The position numbers and the translations under genes are program-made. A stretch of DNA of 64,000 nt. Source: JBLNBN01 sp050260015. Lineage in GTDB: Bacteria > Bacteroidota > Ignavibacteria > Kapaibacteriales > UBA2268. Below the pieces are notes generated by a model, which was given only the letters and a program-made list of their open reading frames with translations, was not told the origin of the DNA and did not search any database. This document shows positions 18,262-27,772 of the stretch, one piece after another; position 1 is the first letter of the stretch, and each line of letters starts with the position of its first letter. The stretch lies in the NCBI GenBank assembly GCA_050260015.1, contig JBLNBN010000053.1:1-64000 (forward strand). The letters run 5' to 3'.

Positions 18262-19410
18262 ATGAGTTACGTTCACTTAGAAATTCAATCGGCTAAGCAA
18301 ATCAAATACGGGGCTACTCCCTGCGGCGACGTATGGGATTATTATCGCGCGCCCGGCGCCGCGTACGTCTTTCTGGCCGACGGAATGGGATCGGGCGTTA
18401 AGGCGAATATCGCGGCTACTATGTGCGCCGCCCGCTTAAAGGAATTAATAAAGTTAGGCTATTCGTTGCAAAAATCTGTAGTAAACGTCGCCGAAACCAT
18501 GATCCAAGCGGCAAAGGAAGATCTTCCCTACGCCGTTTTTTCAATAGCGGCCGTCCTTACCGACGGCGCGACAAGCGTGCTGAGCTTTGAAATGCCGGCT
18601 CCTCTCGCAATAATCGAGCGTAGAGCTTATATTTTGGAACGCGGGCCTATCGAGGGGGCTCCGCAGGGCGTTGCGCAGAGTTTTTGCACGCTCGCTCCGC
18701 GAGACGCCATTATGCTCGTGAGCGACGGAATCACGCAAGCCGGCATAGGCCGCTCTATGGGGCGCGGCTGGGGCGAGCGCGGCGTCGCGTCGTACCTAAA
18801 CGGCTGCTTAATTAAGAGCGCTACTTTGGAGAGCTTGCCTTCAAAAGCTTTAGCCCGTTCGATTGAAATTTGCGAAGGATGTCGCGAGGACGACGCCACT
18901 GCGATATTAGCCTACTGCAAGCCGGGCGTAACAGTTTCTATACTAACGGGTCCGCCATCCGATCCGGCGCGAGACGCCGAAGCGGTCGAGACGTTCGATA
19001 ATGCGGAGGGAATTAAAATAATATGCGGAGGAACTACAGCCTCGATATATTCCAGAATTACTGGAAAATCAATATCGTTCGCGACGCAAAGTAGGAACGA
19101 CGGTTCGCCTCCCGCTTCAGCTATTAAAGGGATCGATCTCGTTACGGAAGGCGTTATTACTCTTAACCAACTTAATAATATTTGGAACGAGGATAGGGAA
19201 GAATTCGAAGAGGGGAACCCAGTAACGGAGCTTTATGATCTCTTAAATATTGCGGATAAAATAGTAGTTTACGCCGGCGAAAGCGCAAATCCCGCGAACG
19301 AAGATATGAGATTCCGTCGGATGGGCTTGCGCTCGCGCGAAAAGATATTGCCGGTTCTATTAGAAAAATTTAGGCGAGCCGGTAAGCTCGCCCTAATTCA
19401 AACTATCTAA
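18262..19410 (+). CDS. SpoIIE/PP2C-type serine phosphatase
   Basis: Predicted metal-dependent Ser/Thr phosphatase, the likely output of the adjacent sensory hydrogenase. The SpoIIE domain fills residues 1-220 with the metal-binding signatures LADGMGSG (about 38-45), VSDGITQAG and CREDDATAI. A C-terminal extension (about 225-382) of unknown fold follows. It has no sensor domain, which fits input arriving from the hydrogenase in trans. No anti-sigma factor or anti-anti-sigma substrate gene is close, so the target is not visible. Confidence 0.85.
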   Translation: MSYVHLEIQSAKQIKYGATPCGDVWDYYRAPGAAYVFLADGMGSGVKANIAATMCAARLKELIKLGYSLQKSVVNVAETMIQAAKEDLPYAVFSIAAVLTDGATSVLSFEMPAPLAIIERRAYILERGPIEGAPQGVAQSFCTLAPRDAIMLVSDGITQAGIGRSMGRGWGERGVASYLNGCLIKSATLESLPSKALARSIEICEGCREDDATAILAYCKPGVTVSILTGPPSDPARDAEAVETFDNAEGIKIICGGTTASIYSRITGKSISFATQSRNDGSPPASAIKGIDLVTEGVITLNQLNNIWNEDREEFEEGNPVTELYDLLNIADKIVVYAGESANPANEDMRFRRMGLRSREKILPVLLEKFRRAGKLALIQTI

Positions 19411-19434
19411 TTATATTATGAGGATTAGCGAAGA

Positions 19435-20247
19435 TTAGCGCGTTTTTGTCTCTTTAGCCGCGCCATTCGTATTAAAGTAGCGATATATAAAGTATATGCC
19501 GGCTATAATAAACGGGATGCTGAGGAATTGTCCCATCATGAGCGGCAAACCGCTTTCGAAATCTGCCTGGTAGCTCTTGAAGAATTCAATTATGAATCGG
19601 GCTCCGAATACGAGCGCGAGGAACAAACCAAAGACTAAGCCGTCGCGCTCGGGGCGTCGGACCTTTTGTAAAACATAGTACAAAGTAAAGAATATAGCAA
19701 GGTATGAAAACGATTCGTAAAGTTGAACGGGGTGGCGGGGAACGAGGTCCACGCGCGTAAAAATTACGGCCCATGGCAGGTCGGCGGGTTTTCCGTATAT
19801 TTCGGAATTGAAGAAGTTGCCGAGCCGGATAAAAGAACCGGCGAGCGCCGTTACTATCGTAATTCGGTCCAGGAGCCAAAGCATATTGAATTTTCTTCGC
19901 TTCGAGTAAACGGCAAGCGCGACCAATATACCGACCGCGGCCCCGTGGCTCGCTAAGCCGCCGCGCCAAACTTTGAGAATTTCTATCGGGTTTGCAAGGT
20001 AATAGGAGGGTTCGTAGAACAGGCAATGCCCAAGCCGCGCGCCAATGATAGTTCCCAGCAGCATAGCTATGGTGAGCGCGTCGAGGTCCTTCCGGGACCT
20101 GCCTTCGCGTTTGTAAAAGCGTTCCATTATTTGATAGCCGACTACGAAGCCGAGCGCGAAAAGTAAACCGTACCAGCGAATGGTAATCGGACCGAGCGAG
20201 AAGAGTTCAGGCGAGCCTGACCACGTGATTGCCGCTAATGTAATCAT
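19435..20247 (-). CDS. lgt: Prolipoprotein diacylglyceryl transferase
   Basis: Inner-membrane enzyme that transfers diacylglycerol to the lipobox Cys, first step of lipoprotein maturation. 270 aa with about seven membrane helices and signature blocks GARLGHCLFY, GGLASHG, RLGNFFNSEIYG (the Lgt signature) and HPVQLYES. Length and motifs are complete. It converges with the phosphatase gene, 24 bp apart. Lipoproteins it would serve are predicted at 30211 and 60565. Confidence 0.95.
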   Translation of the reverse strand: MITLAAITWSGSPELFSLGPITIRWYGLLFALGFVVGYQIMERFYKREGRSRKDLDALTIAMLLGTIIGARLGHCLFYEPSYYLANPIEILKVWRGGLASHGAAVGILVALAVYSKRRKFNMLWLLDRITIVTALAGSFIRLGNFFNSEIYGKPADLPWAVIFTRVDLVPRHPVQLYESFSYLAIFFTLYYVLQKVRRPERDGLVFGLFLALVFGARFIIEFFKSYQADFESGLPLMMGQFLSIPFIIAGIYFIYRYFNTNGAAKETKTR

Positions 20248-20373
20248 CTTACGTCTTTATTTATTAACAACTTCTATTGCGTTATTTAAGAGGAATTATT
20301 GTTAAATTTTTTAACCGCTTTGTTTTTTTTTGTAAATTTGAATTCGCAGTGTAAAGATTAATATTCTTAAATT
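20248..20373. promoter_or_regulatory. Divergent promoter region, lgt and envelope operon
   Basis: About 125 bp, AT-rich, with a T-tract at about 20321-20335. It must carry promoters for lgt (minus) and for the TPR-barrel-SPOR-TonB operon (plus). No exact boxes assigned. Confidence 0.4.
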
Positions 20374-23300
20374 ATGAAAAATATAATTTCCGTTAGCAAA
20401 TTTCGCGCCGTTTTAGCTACGGTGATCCTACTCGCGGGGTATTCCGCGGCCTTCTCGCAAGTCTACGATTTCGATTATACTTACGGCAGCAGGTCCGTAG
20501 AGCGGAGCCGCGCCCTGTTCGAATCCGGGCTAATCCGTCTGTCCGAGTTCAGCCTCGAGAAGGCGTTGAAGGACTTCCCCGAGAATCCTTCGCGGGACAA
20601 AGCAGCCCTTCTTCAATCGGAGATGGATCTCGTCTCCGGCAATTATTCCGTAGCCCTCTCAAGGCTGCAGGAATTCATTAAAACTCGTCCCAATTCTCCC
20701 CTGGTCGCTTACGCCGAGTTAAGCCGCGGGTTCGTCACGTTCGAAAAAGCGGACTACGTCCGTAGCGAGCGTTTCTTCGCGAACGCTTCCACGGTCGCCG
20801 AGGAGGACTTCAATGCGCGGGGGGATTCCGGTTACAAGCGCGTGGCGCATTTAGGCTACTTCTGGCGCGGCATATCGCTCGCCCACCAGGGAAAATACTT
20901 CGACGCGGCCCCGATCCTGGAGACCGCGCAGAAGAAATATCCGCGGCTCGAGTATGCCGACGACGCCCTGTTTTGGCTGGGAGCTATCTACGAGGTAATG
21001 AACAAACCCGACAGCGCGATAGTATGGTACGGAAAGCTCGGCGAACTCTATCCCAATTCGGAATTTGCAGCTGTTTCCAAGCTCCGGCTCGCAAACGCGC
21101 ACCTTTCTCTTCGCAACGCGGCTATCGCATTGATGGAGCTTGAACGGGGAGAAACGCTAATGAAGCGAGACAGTTCCGGGAATAAATATTGCCCGGACTG
21201 CGAAGCTAACCTGCTCTACCTCAAGGGCGAATCCTATAATATGCTTAATAACTACGTCGCGGCCCTGGCCGCCTTTTCCAGGCTCGACTCGCTCTATCCG
21301 AGGTCGGGGCAAGCTCCGTATGCAAAGCTTGGAGCGGCGTGGGCGCATTTGAATCTCGGCGAGAACGATAAAGCCGTGGCCATATATAATGAATTATTGC
21401 TCGACGAAGAGGCGGTAAAGGACAAAAGATTAAATTCTCTCGCCAAGCTCTACCACGCCGTAGGCATTAAGCGCGCGGGGCTTACGGAAAACGCGCGCAA
21501 GGAGCTCTCCGACCTCTCGGTCTCGACGGATTTCCCCTACCAGAGCATCGCGCTTTTGGAGCTTGGACAAATGCACTACGAAGCCGGCGACTACGAGCTA
21601 GCCCGCCGCGCTCTCGAACGAGGCAAGCGCGAATCGCTGGAAGCTAATAACGCCGCGCGAACTATGCTCTTGCTCGGAGCTACGTATATGGAGCTTAAGA
21701 GCTGGGAAAAAGCGGTAAACGAATATAAGGAGGCCGAGCAACTCGCGCTGAAGAGCTCCGAAACCGCTATGCCCGATCGCTCGCGTTACCTTTCCGAAGC
21801 GCGCCTGAAGCGCGGCATGAGCCTCGTGCAATCCCTGCGTTCCGCGGAAGCAATTTCTGCCTTGCTTGGGTTCCTGGCGGAAAACAAGAACGATTCCCGC
21901 CGCGACGAAGCCCTCTTCTGGCTCGGCGAAGCCTATTATCGCACCGATATGCTTAAAAATGCAGTAGAGACCTATAAGCAAGCCCTGGAGGAAAATCCTG
22001 TTTCGAAGCGGCGCGAAGACCTGCTCTATAGCCTCGGTTGGAGCTATTTCCGCCAAAAGGACTTTCCTAACTCCTCGAAAATTTTCGACCAAATGATTAA
22101 AGAATACCCTAAGTCCAATTACGCGGTAGAGGTGCTCACCCGCCAGGGCGACGGATACTACCTGCAGAAGAACTACAAGCGCGCCGCAGAATCCTACCGC
22201 CGCGCCGCCCAGGTAGCCCCGGGCACGGAGGAGGGGCAGTACTCCGCTTACCAGCTGAGCCATGCTCTCTATCGCATGGGGGAATTTGAAAAATCGATCA
22301 CGGCGCTGCTTGATTTCGTTAAGAATTATCCTAAGTCGTCCTTCTCCCCTAATTCGATTTATTTGATCGGATGGATCCGTTTCCAGCAGAAACGCTATCC
22401 CGAAGCTGTAGACAATTTCGAATTCCTGATAAATTCATATCCGCAGAGCGGGCTCGTAGCGCGCGCGCACTACGCTATCGGGGATTCCTATTATAACATG
22501 GAGCAATACGAGCAAGCTATAACGGCTTATCGCGCCGTCATCGAGCGCTTCCCAAGCTCCGACCTTGCCCCTGAAGCTTTCAAGAGCGTTCAGTATAGCT
22601 ACATGGCCCTCGGAAAGGACGACGAGGCGATCGCCGTCGCCGATAATTTTATCCAGTCGAACCCGAATTCGCCGTTTACGGAAGAATTTAAGTTCAAAAA
22701 AGCAGAAATGTTCTACACCGGCAAGAGATACCAGGACGCCGTCGCGGAATTCGATAAATTTACTCAGACCCACGAGGACAGCGAGCGCAATCCCGAAGCG
22801 CTCTATTGGATGGGCAAAAGTTATATAAATATGAACGAGCTCGACCAGGCGCAAAAGTCGTTCAACAACGTGATCAAAAAATATCCGAAGAGCGATTACG
22901 CGCCATTAGCTCTGCTCGAGTGGGGCCTGATGGAAAAATCGCGCACGGAAATATATCGCGCCGATTCGATTTTCCAGCGCATCCAAAAGGATTACCCTGC
23001 GCACGAAGGCGCGGCGCAAGCCGGCTTCGAGCGCGCAATGATTAAATACGCCCTCGGCGACACAGTGACGGCCATAAAGATATTGCGCGACGTGGCGGAT
23101 AATTTCCCATCGGCGGAGTTCGGCGAGCAGAGCCTTTACCGCGTCGCGATGTACTACAGGGCGACGGGACAGAGCGACTCCGCGCGGGCGATTTTCTCCC
23201 GGTTAGCCGAGGGCGCCGCCGAGGAAGCGTTGGCCGCCGAAGCCCAGTACAGGCTAGGCGAATCCTTTATGCGCGACGAGCGCTGGGAGGAGGCGCTGGG

Positions 23301-23502
23301 GGCGTTTACCCGCACCCGCGAGAAGTTTGCAGGCGTGGACGATTGGTTCTCGCTCGCGCTTTTAAACGCGGGAGAGATTTATGAAAAGCTTGATATGTTC
23401 GCGCAGGCGGCGGAGGTTTATAACGCGCTCGCGTCGTGGCGTCCCGAGGATGATTATGGAAAAACGGCTAAAGCTCGTCTTAAAAGGATTAAGGTAGACT
23501 AA
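20374..23502 (+). CDS. Large exported TPR protein
   Basis: 1042-aa exported protein composed almost wholly of tetratricopeptide repeats. A signal peptide (1-28, ending AAFSQ) is followed from about residue 40 by tandem TPR units of the TPR_6 type, with the recurring pattern YP-x-S and F/Y-x-x-A at 34-37-residue spacing up to the C-terminus. Such proteins act as periplasmic or outer-membrane scaffolds. First gene of a tight operon: the next gene starts 11 bp downstream behind GGGGGAAG. Partner choice is inferred from the operon, not from sequence. Confidence 0.85.
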   Translation: MKNIISVSKFRAVLATVILLAGYSAAFSQVYDFDYTYGSRSVERSRALFESGLIRLSEFSLEKALKDFPENPSRDKAALLQSEMDLVSGNYSVALSRLQEFIKTRPNSPLVAYAELSRGFVTFEKADYVRSERFFANASTVAEEDFNARGDSGYKRVAHLGYFWRGISLAHQGKYFDAAPILETAQKKYPRLEYADDALFWLGAIYEVMNKPDSAIVWYGKLGELYPNSEFAAVSKLRLANAHLSLRNAAIALMELERGETLMKRDSSGNKYCPDCEANLLYLKGESYNMLNNYVAALAAFSRLDSLYPRSGQAPYAKLGAAWAHLNLGENDKAVAIYNELLLDEEAVKDKRLNSLAKLYHAVGIKRAGLTENARKELSDLSVSTDFPYQSIALLELGQMHYEAGDYELARRALERGKRESLEANNAARTMLLLGATYMELKSWEKAVNEYKEAEQLALKSSETAMPDRSRYLSEARLKRGMSLVQSLRSAEAISALLGFLAENKNDSRRDEALFWLGEAYYRTDMLKNAVETYKQALEENPVSKRREDLLYSLGWSYFRQKDFPNSSKIFDQMIKEYPKSNYAVEVLTRQGDGYYLQKNYKRAAESYRRAAQVAPGTEEGQYSAYQLSHALYRMGEFEKSITALLDFVKNYPKSSFSPNSIYLIGWIRFQQKRYPEAVDNFEFLINSYPQSGLVARAHYAIGDSYYNMEQYEQAITAYRAVIERFPSSDLAPEAFKSVQYSYMALGKDDEAIAVADNFIQSNPNSPFTEEFKFKKAEMFYTGKRYQDAVAEFDKFTQTHEDSERNPEALYWMGKSYINMNELDQAQKSFNNVIKKYPKSDYAPLALLEWGLMEKSRTEIYRADSIFQRIQKDYPAHEGAAQAGFERAMIKYALGDTVTAIKILRDVADNFPSAEFGEQSLYRVAMYYRATGQSDSARAIFSRLAEGAAEEALAAEAQYRLGESFMRDERWEEALGAFTRTREKFAGVDDWFSLALLNAGEIYEKLDMFAQAAEVYNALASWRPEDDYGKTAKARLKRIKVD

Positions 23503-23513
23503 AGGGGGAAGAT

Positions 23514-25133
23514 ATGAAAATAACTAATATAAAGTACAAAGCGATTAAGACGTTTGCCGCCCTTGCGTTGGCCGCAACGACAGCATTCTCTCAAGGCGCG
23601 GAGCCGACGCCTCCGCAGCAGCCCGCGCCGCTCGAATTGCCTACGTTCATTATCGAGGGCGTCGAGCAGACTAACGTTATGAGCGGGATTAAGCAAATGC
23701 CGGAAAAGCCGGCCAGGCTTTCGCTCGGCATGCTGGATTCCATCAATTCCCTTGAAAAGCAGCCCGCGCCGCTAATCGCGCCCGATACGCTTCCCGAACG
23801 CTCCGTTATTAGGACGTACAGGAAAGGATTCTTCTCCGGCGAATTCGGTCGGTACATGACGCCTTCTCTCCAGGCCGGAATGGGGATGAACTGGCAGGGC
23901 TACGAGCTTTACGCTACGGGAGGTATGGAAGTCTCCGACGGGCATATTAAAAATGCGGATTATTCGAAGTTCAATTTGCTTGTCAATTCCGACTATATCG
24001 CGGACGATAAGTATTGGATCTTCGGAGGCAGCCGCACGCGTACCACGCTCAAGATAGACAATCAAAACTTTAAGCTCTATAAAGCCTCTTCCGCGCCCGA
24101 GCGCAGCTCGACTGATTTCGATCTATCGGTGAACGTCGACGGCGCCTACGAAGGCGCTCAATTCTATACGGGGGCGGGGATCTCCTCGCTGCAGATAAAT
24201 TCCGACAAGAGCGCGGCCTTCGACAATAGATTAAACGGTTACTTGAAAATTCAAAACTATTGGGACAACTATCTCATCGGCGGCAACCTCGATATTGACT
24301 TCCATAATATTCGCGGCGACGGCATAAGCTTCATTACGCTTGACGGGGCTATCTCCTACTTCGACGAAAAATTTTCTGCTCTCGGTTCGGCCGGCTTCCA
24401 GTTCGCTAATAACTCCATGGGCGAACGCCGCAGCGGCCTGCTGCTCGGCGCTACCGCCGAGTACCGCATTAGCGGACTTTTCACCGTGGCCGGGCGTTTG
24501 CATAGCGGTATGGAAAAGAGAACTCTCGACGATTACTATCAAATGAATCCGTACCTGTTCCATTCGAGCGATATTGATTTTGAATACGATATTCTTTCGC
24601 TGCGCGGGGCTATTACGTACCATCCCACGCGCGCGGTCTCAATTACAGGCGGCGCCCTTGCGGGCAGGAGCGATCGCTCCCCGTACTTCGCCGACCGCGA
24701 CAGCGCGACGTTCGATATAAAATATGCTAACGCTAACCGGTTCGGGCTTTTCATCGAGGGAACGTTTGAAATGGGCGAATCCGATGCGTTGACCTTTAAC
24801 GCTAACTTCGAAAACAAAACTATCACCAGCAGTTCGAAGGAATTTCCCTATAGCGAGCCGCTTCGCGCGTCTTTGGACTATCACAGAGCATGGAGCGAAA
24901 ACTTTGGCACATATTTTGGTGTATATTACGTTAACGCTCGCTATATCGACGATCAAAATTTGCGCGAAATAGACGGCTTTACGAACATTCGCGCCCGGGC
25001 GGATTGGAAATTTGCCGAAACGATGTCGATGTTCGTTCGTGTGGATAACTTATTGAATTCCAATATTGTAATCTGGAATGGCTATAAGCAGCGCGATATG
25101 TTTTTTGCCGCGGGCTTACTGTGGCAATTTTAA
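23514..25133 (+). CDS. Outer-membrane beta-barrel protein
   Basis: 539-aa protein with a signal peptide (about 1-26) and a Pro-rich stretch, then a short plug-like segment LPTFIIEGVEQ resembling the start of TonB-dependent receptors. The rest is alternating beta pattern with aromatic girdles, ending in Phe, as outer-membrane barrels do. It is too short for a full TonB-dependent receptor with plug, so a porin or receptor-like barrel is more likely. The co-transcribed TonB protein two genes downstream makes an energised transporter conceivable. Confidence 0.65.
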   Translation: MKITNIKYKAIKTFAALALAATTAFSQGAEPTPPQQPAPLELPTFIIEGVEQTNVMSGIKQMPEKPARLSLGMLDSINSLEKQPAPLIAPDTLPERSVIRTYRKGFFSGEFGRYMTPSLQAGMGMNWQGYELYATGGMEVSDGHIKNADYSKFNLLVNSDYIADDKYWIFGGSRTRTTLKIDNQNFKLYKASSAPERSSTDFDLSVNVDGAYEGAQFYTGAGISSLQINSDKSAAFDNRLNGYLKIQNYWDNYLIGGNLDIDFHNIRGDGISFITLDGAISYFDEKFSALGSAGFQFANNSMGERRSGLLLGATAEYRISGLFTVAGRLHSGMEKRTLDDYYQMNPYLFHSSDIDFEYDILSLRGAITYHPTRAVSITGGALAGRSDRSPYFADRDSATFDIKYANANRFGLFIEGTFEMGESDALTFNANFENKTITSSSKEFPYSEPLRASLDYHRAWSENFGTYFGVYYVNARYIDDQNLREIDGFTNIRARADWKFAETMSMFVRVDNLLNSNIVIWNGYKQRDMFFAAGLLWQF

Positions 25134-25182
25134 AATGCGCCGATAATGATCATTAGCGCATAAGGATTTATAAAGCTATATC

Positions 25183-26967
25183 ATGGCGATACTCAGAGAA
25201 AATAGTTTAAAAGCGGAGGAATCCAAGTCCGGCTACGACGGCACCGAGCAGGATGTGGATATTTTCCTTCAAAGCGACAACGACCCCTACCCGGGGAAGT
25301 TGCCCTGGAAGGAAGGCGCGCAACGGAAGCAGGCGGAGTCCGAGGCAGTAGAACCGACGCCCGGGCCCGCTGCCGAAGAGCCTGTCGACGAAGAGCAGAG
25401 CCGTTTGGACGCTATTTTCGGCGACGGCGATTACGAGGAGGAGGAGGAGCCGCTCTTCGGCCGTCAGAACCTGCTTGAGACAGGGGAGGAAGGATCGCCC
25501 GTCGAGCGACATAATTTACTCGAAGACGAGGAGAGCCCGGAGGCGTCGCAGCGCGGAAATCTAATAGAAAACGTCGACGAGGAAGAGGCAAAGCTTCGCG
25601 AAATTTTTAAAGAATTCGAAGAGGATCAGGACGCTTCTCCCGATAAACTTAACGCTGAAAAGTACGCAAATGACGACGATGAATCCCTTTCGGCTCACGA
25701 AAAGTTTCAGTTGGAAGACCGCGAAAAATTTGACAATCGGTATAAAATAGATCGCGGGGACGACCAAAACGGCAAGGCAATTGATAAATTCGCCGCGGCG
25801 GACGCATCCGAAAGTGGCTATGGAAATGAAATTTCAAATCGCGAAGAAGGAGAATTTGGCGATTCCGAATACGCTAACTCGAAAATCGAAACGGGCGAAG
25901 GCGTCCGCGTCGATATTTCAAAGGAAGATCTTTCCGAGCTAAACGCGCTGAGGGAAAGTCTGAAGGACGAGCTCAGCGCGCCGTTAAAAGAAGAGACGGG
26001 CAAAATATCTACTGCCAACCAGGCGCCTTTCGAGGACGTTAAGAACGATCCGAAGGCTAAGACGATTGAAATACCGGAGATGGAGCGCGCAAGCGGCGAG
26101 AAACCTCCCGAACCGTTCGAATTCGTTTCGACCGTCGTAGGCGCGGAAGAGCCCGCCGATGATAAGACGGTCGACGGCGGCTTTCACGAGCAGCCCGGGG
26201 AACCAGTTCCCGCGGAAGATAAAGACCAACGGAAGAAAAGAAAATTCTTATGGATTGCCGCGGCTGTCGCTTCAATTATGATCGCAATTTCCGCTATCGG
26301 GTATTATTACCTGAGCGATCTGTTTACGGCGAAACCCCAATCGGAAATAGATTCGAATAAAAAGTTTATCAGCGCTATTGCCGATAGGTTTGGCGCAGGC
26401 AAGGAAAAGTCCAAGCCTATAAAGCAATTAAAGGCCAAAGAAGTAAGCAAAGCCGCTACGGCAAGCGCGGCGGCGACTTCTAAGAACGTCGAGCCCAATC
26501 CGGAGAACGTCGCCGCGAACGCGCCCGCTCCTATTGTCGCTCCCAGGCCTAAGCCCGAAGCCGCTAAAATAATAATTATAGAAAAACCGAAGTCGCCCAA
26601 GCCGGCAATTGTACCAAAGCCGCAAACGAAAAGCGCTCCGATTTCAAAGAGGACCGCGACCTCGCCCAAAAGCTCTTTTGCGACTACGGTCCCTCGCAGG
26701 GCGGCCGTTCCCGCTACAGGACAATCGGAACTATCGGGGGGCGTCTTTACCGTTCAAGTGTATTCGACCCCGTCGCGCGAGGTCGCCGAACAAATTTTAA
26801 ACAGGTTGATAAGACGAAACGTCGCAGGCGCGTACATTTCGAAACAAAACGTAAGAGAAGTTACGTATTACAGGGTAAGGTTTGGAAAATATTCTTCTCA
26901 GGAGCAGGCGCGCCAGGCAGCATCGCGCGCAGGCTATCCGCAGAGTTGGATAGACAGGATAAAGTAG
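25183..26967 (+). CDS. SPOR-domain membrane protein with long acidic cytoplasmic tail
   Basis: 594-aa bitopic protein. Residues 1-345 are very acidic and low in complexity, predicted cytoplasmic. One membrane helix spans about 355-377, after RKKRK, giving N-in topology. A Pro/Ala/Lys periplasmic linker follows, then a C-terminal SPOR domain (about 519-594: VFTVQVYSTPSREVA to YYRVRFGKYSS). SPOR domains bind denuded peptidoglycan, often at the septum. The tail contains three exact 15-residue repeats with the core R-x-N-L-[LI]-E (starting at 94, 109 and 124) and two L-x-x-IF motifs (75-79 and about 138-142). Confidence 0.85.
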   Translation: MAILRENSLKAEESKSGYDGTEQDVDIFLQSDNDPYPGKLPWKEGAQRKQAESEAVEPTPGPAAEEPVDEEQSRLDAIFGDGDYEEEEEPLFGRQNLLETGEEGSPVERHNLLEDEESPEASQRGNLIENVDEEEAKLREIFKEFEEDQDASPDKLNAEKYANDDDESLSAHEKFQLEDREKFDNRYKIDRGDDQNGKAIDKFAAADASESGYGNEISNREEGEFGDSEYANSKIETGEGVRVDISKEDLSELNALRESLKDELSAPLKEETGKISTANQAPFEDVKNDPKAKTIEIPEMERASGEKPPEPFEFVSTVVGAEEPADDKTVDGGFHEQPGEPVPAEDKDQRKKRKFLWIAAAVASIMIAISAIGYYYLSDLFTAKPQSEIDSNKKFISAIADRFGAGKEKSKPIKQLKAKEVSKAATASAAATSKNVEPNPENVAANAPAPIVAPRPKPEAAKIIIIEKPKSPKPAIVPKPQTKSAPISKRTATSPKSSFATTVPRRAAVPATGQSELSGGVFTVQVYSTPSREVAEQILNRLIRRNVAGAYISKQNVREVTYYRVRFGKYSSQEQARQAASRAGYPQSWIDRIK

Positions 26968-26991
26968 GTTATTAGTAGGGGGAAATAAAAA

Positions 26992-27765
26992 ATGATGTAC
27001 AAATCGTCAAGATACGAAGAGAACGATTCTTTTCAATTCAAGCTGCCGTGGGACAAGAACACGGCTCGCGGTTTTGGGATCGCTTTGGTTATAGTTAGCC
27101 TGGGCGTATTCTTCGCGTCGCTATTTAAGATTGAAAAGCCGCGGCCTCGCGATATCCTGACTAATACCGTCCCGGTAATGCTATTAAACTTTGGCGACGG
27201 CGACGGCACAGGTATGAGCAAGGGCAATTTAAGCCCGGAGGGGATGGCGCACAAAGGCGCGGCTCCGTCCAATTCGCTCGCGGACGCGGAAGTGGCCACG
27301 CAATCCAACGCGTCGAAATCCTCGCAACCCGACATCGCCGACGCTTCGCACTATAAGCCCGTAGAAAATCCTACAGGCGATAAATCCGATAACAATTCAG
27401 GCAGTTCCTCCCGTAACGTCGGTTCGGGCTCCGGTACGGAGAGCGGTACCGGGCTTGGCAACAAAGGCTACGGAAGCGGACTGGGTTCCGGGCTTGGCGA
27501 TATTGAATGGGGCGGCGGCGGAAACCGCACCGTTTTGCACAAAAAGATACCGACCTACCCGCCCGGCGTGCAAACTTCCGGCCAGATAAAAATTCAATTT
27601 ACCGTAATGCCCGACGGAACTGTCGGCAAGATGGTGCCAAAACAAAAAGCCGATCCGAGATTGGAGCGCGCCGCTATGGAAGCTCTGCGCCAGTGGAGAT
27701 TTAACCCTCTGAAGGACAATATCGTAATGGTCGGCACTATTACACTATCGTTTAAACTAAGGTAG
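26992..27765 (+). CDS. TonB family energy transducer
   Basis: 257 aa. An N-terminal cytoplasmic stub, one membrane helix (about 28-45), a linker unusually rich in Gly and Ser (about 135-175) rather than the normal Pro/Lys, and a C-terminal TonB domain (about 180-257) with TYPPG, GQIKIQFTVMPDGTV, ALRQWRFNPL and a final TLSFKLR. It should couple the proton gradient to an outer-membrane partner, plausibly the barrel two genes upstream. No exbB/exbD is adjacent. Preceded by GGGGGAAA. Confidence 0.85.
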   Translation: MMYKSSRYEENDSFQFKLPWDKNTARGFGIALVIVSLGVFFASLFKIEKPRPRDILTNTVPVMLLNFGDGDGTGMSKGNLSPEGMAHKGAAPSNSLADAEVATQSNASKSSQPDIADASHYKPVENPTGDKSDNNSGSSSRNVGSGSGTESGTGLGNKGYGSGLGSGLGDIEWGGGGNRTVLHKKIPTYPPGVQTSGQIKIQFTVMPDGTVGKMVPKQKADPRLERAAMEALRQWRFNPLKDNIVMVGTITLSFKLR

Positions 27766-27772
27766 CTCCCGG

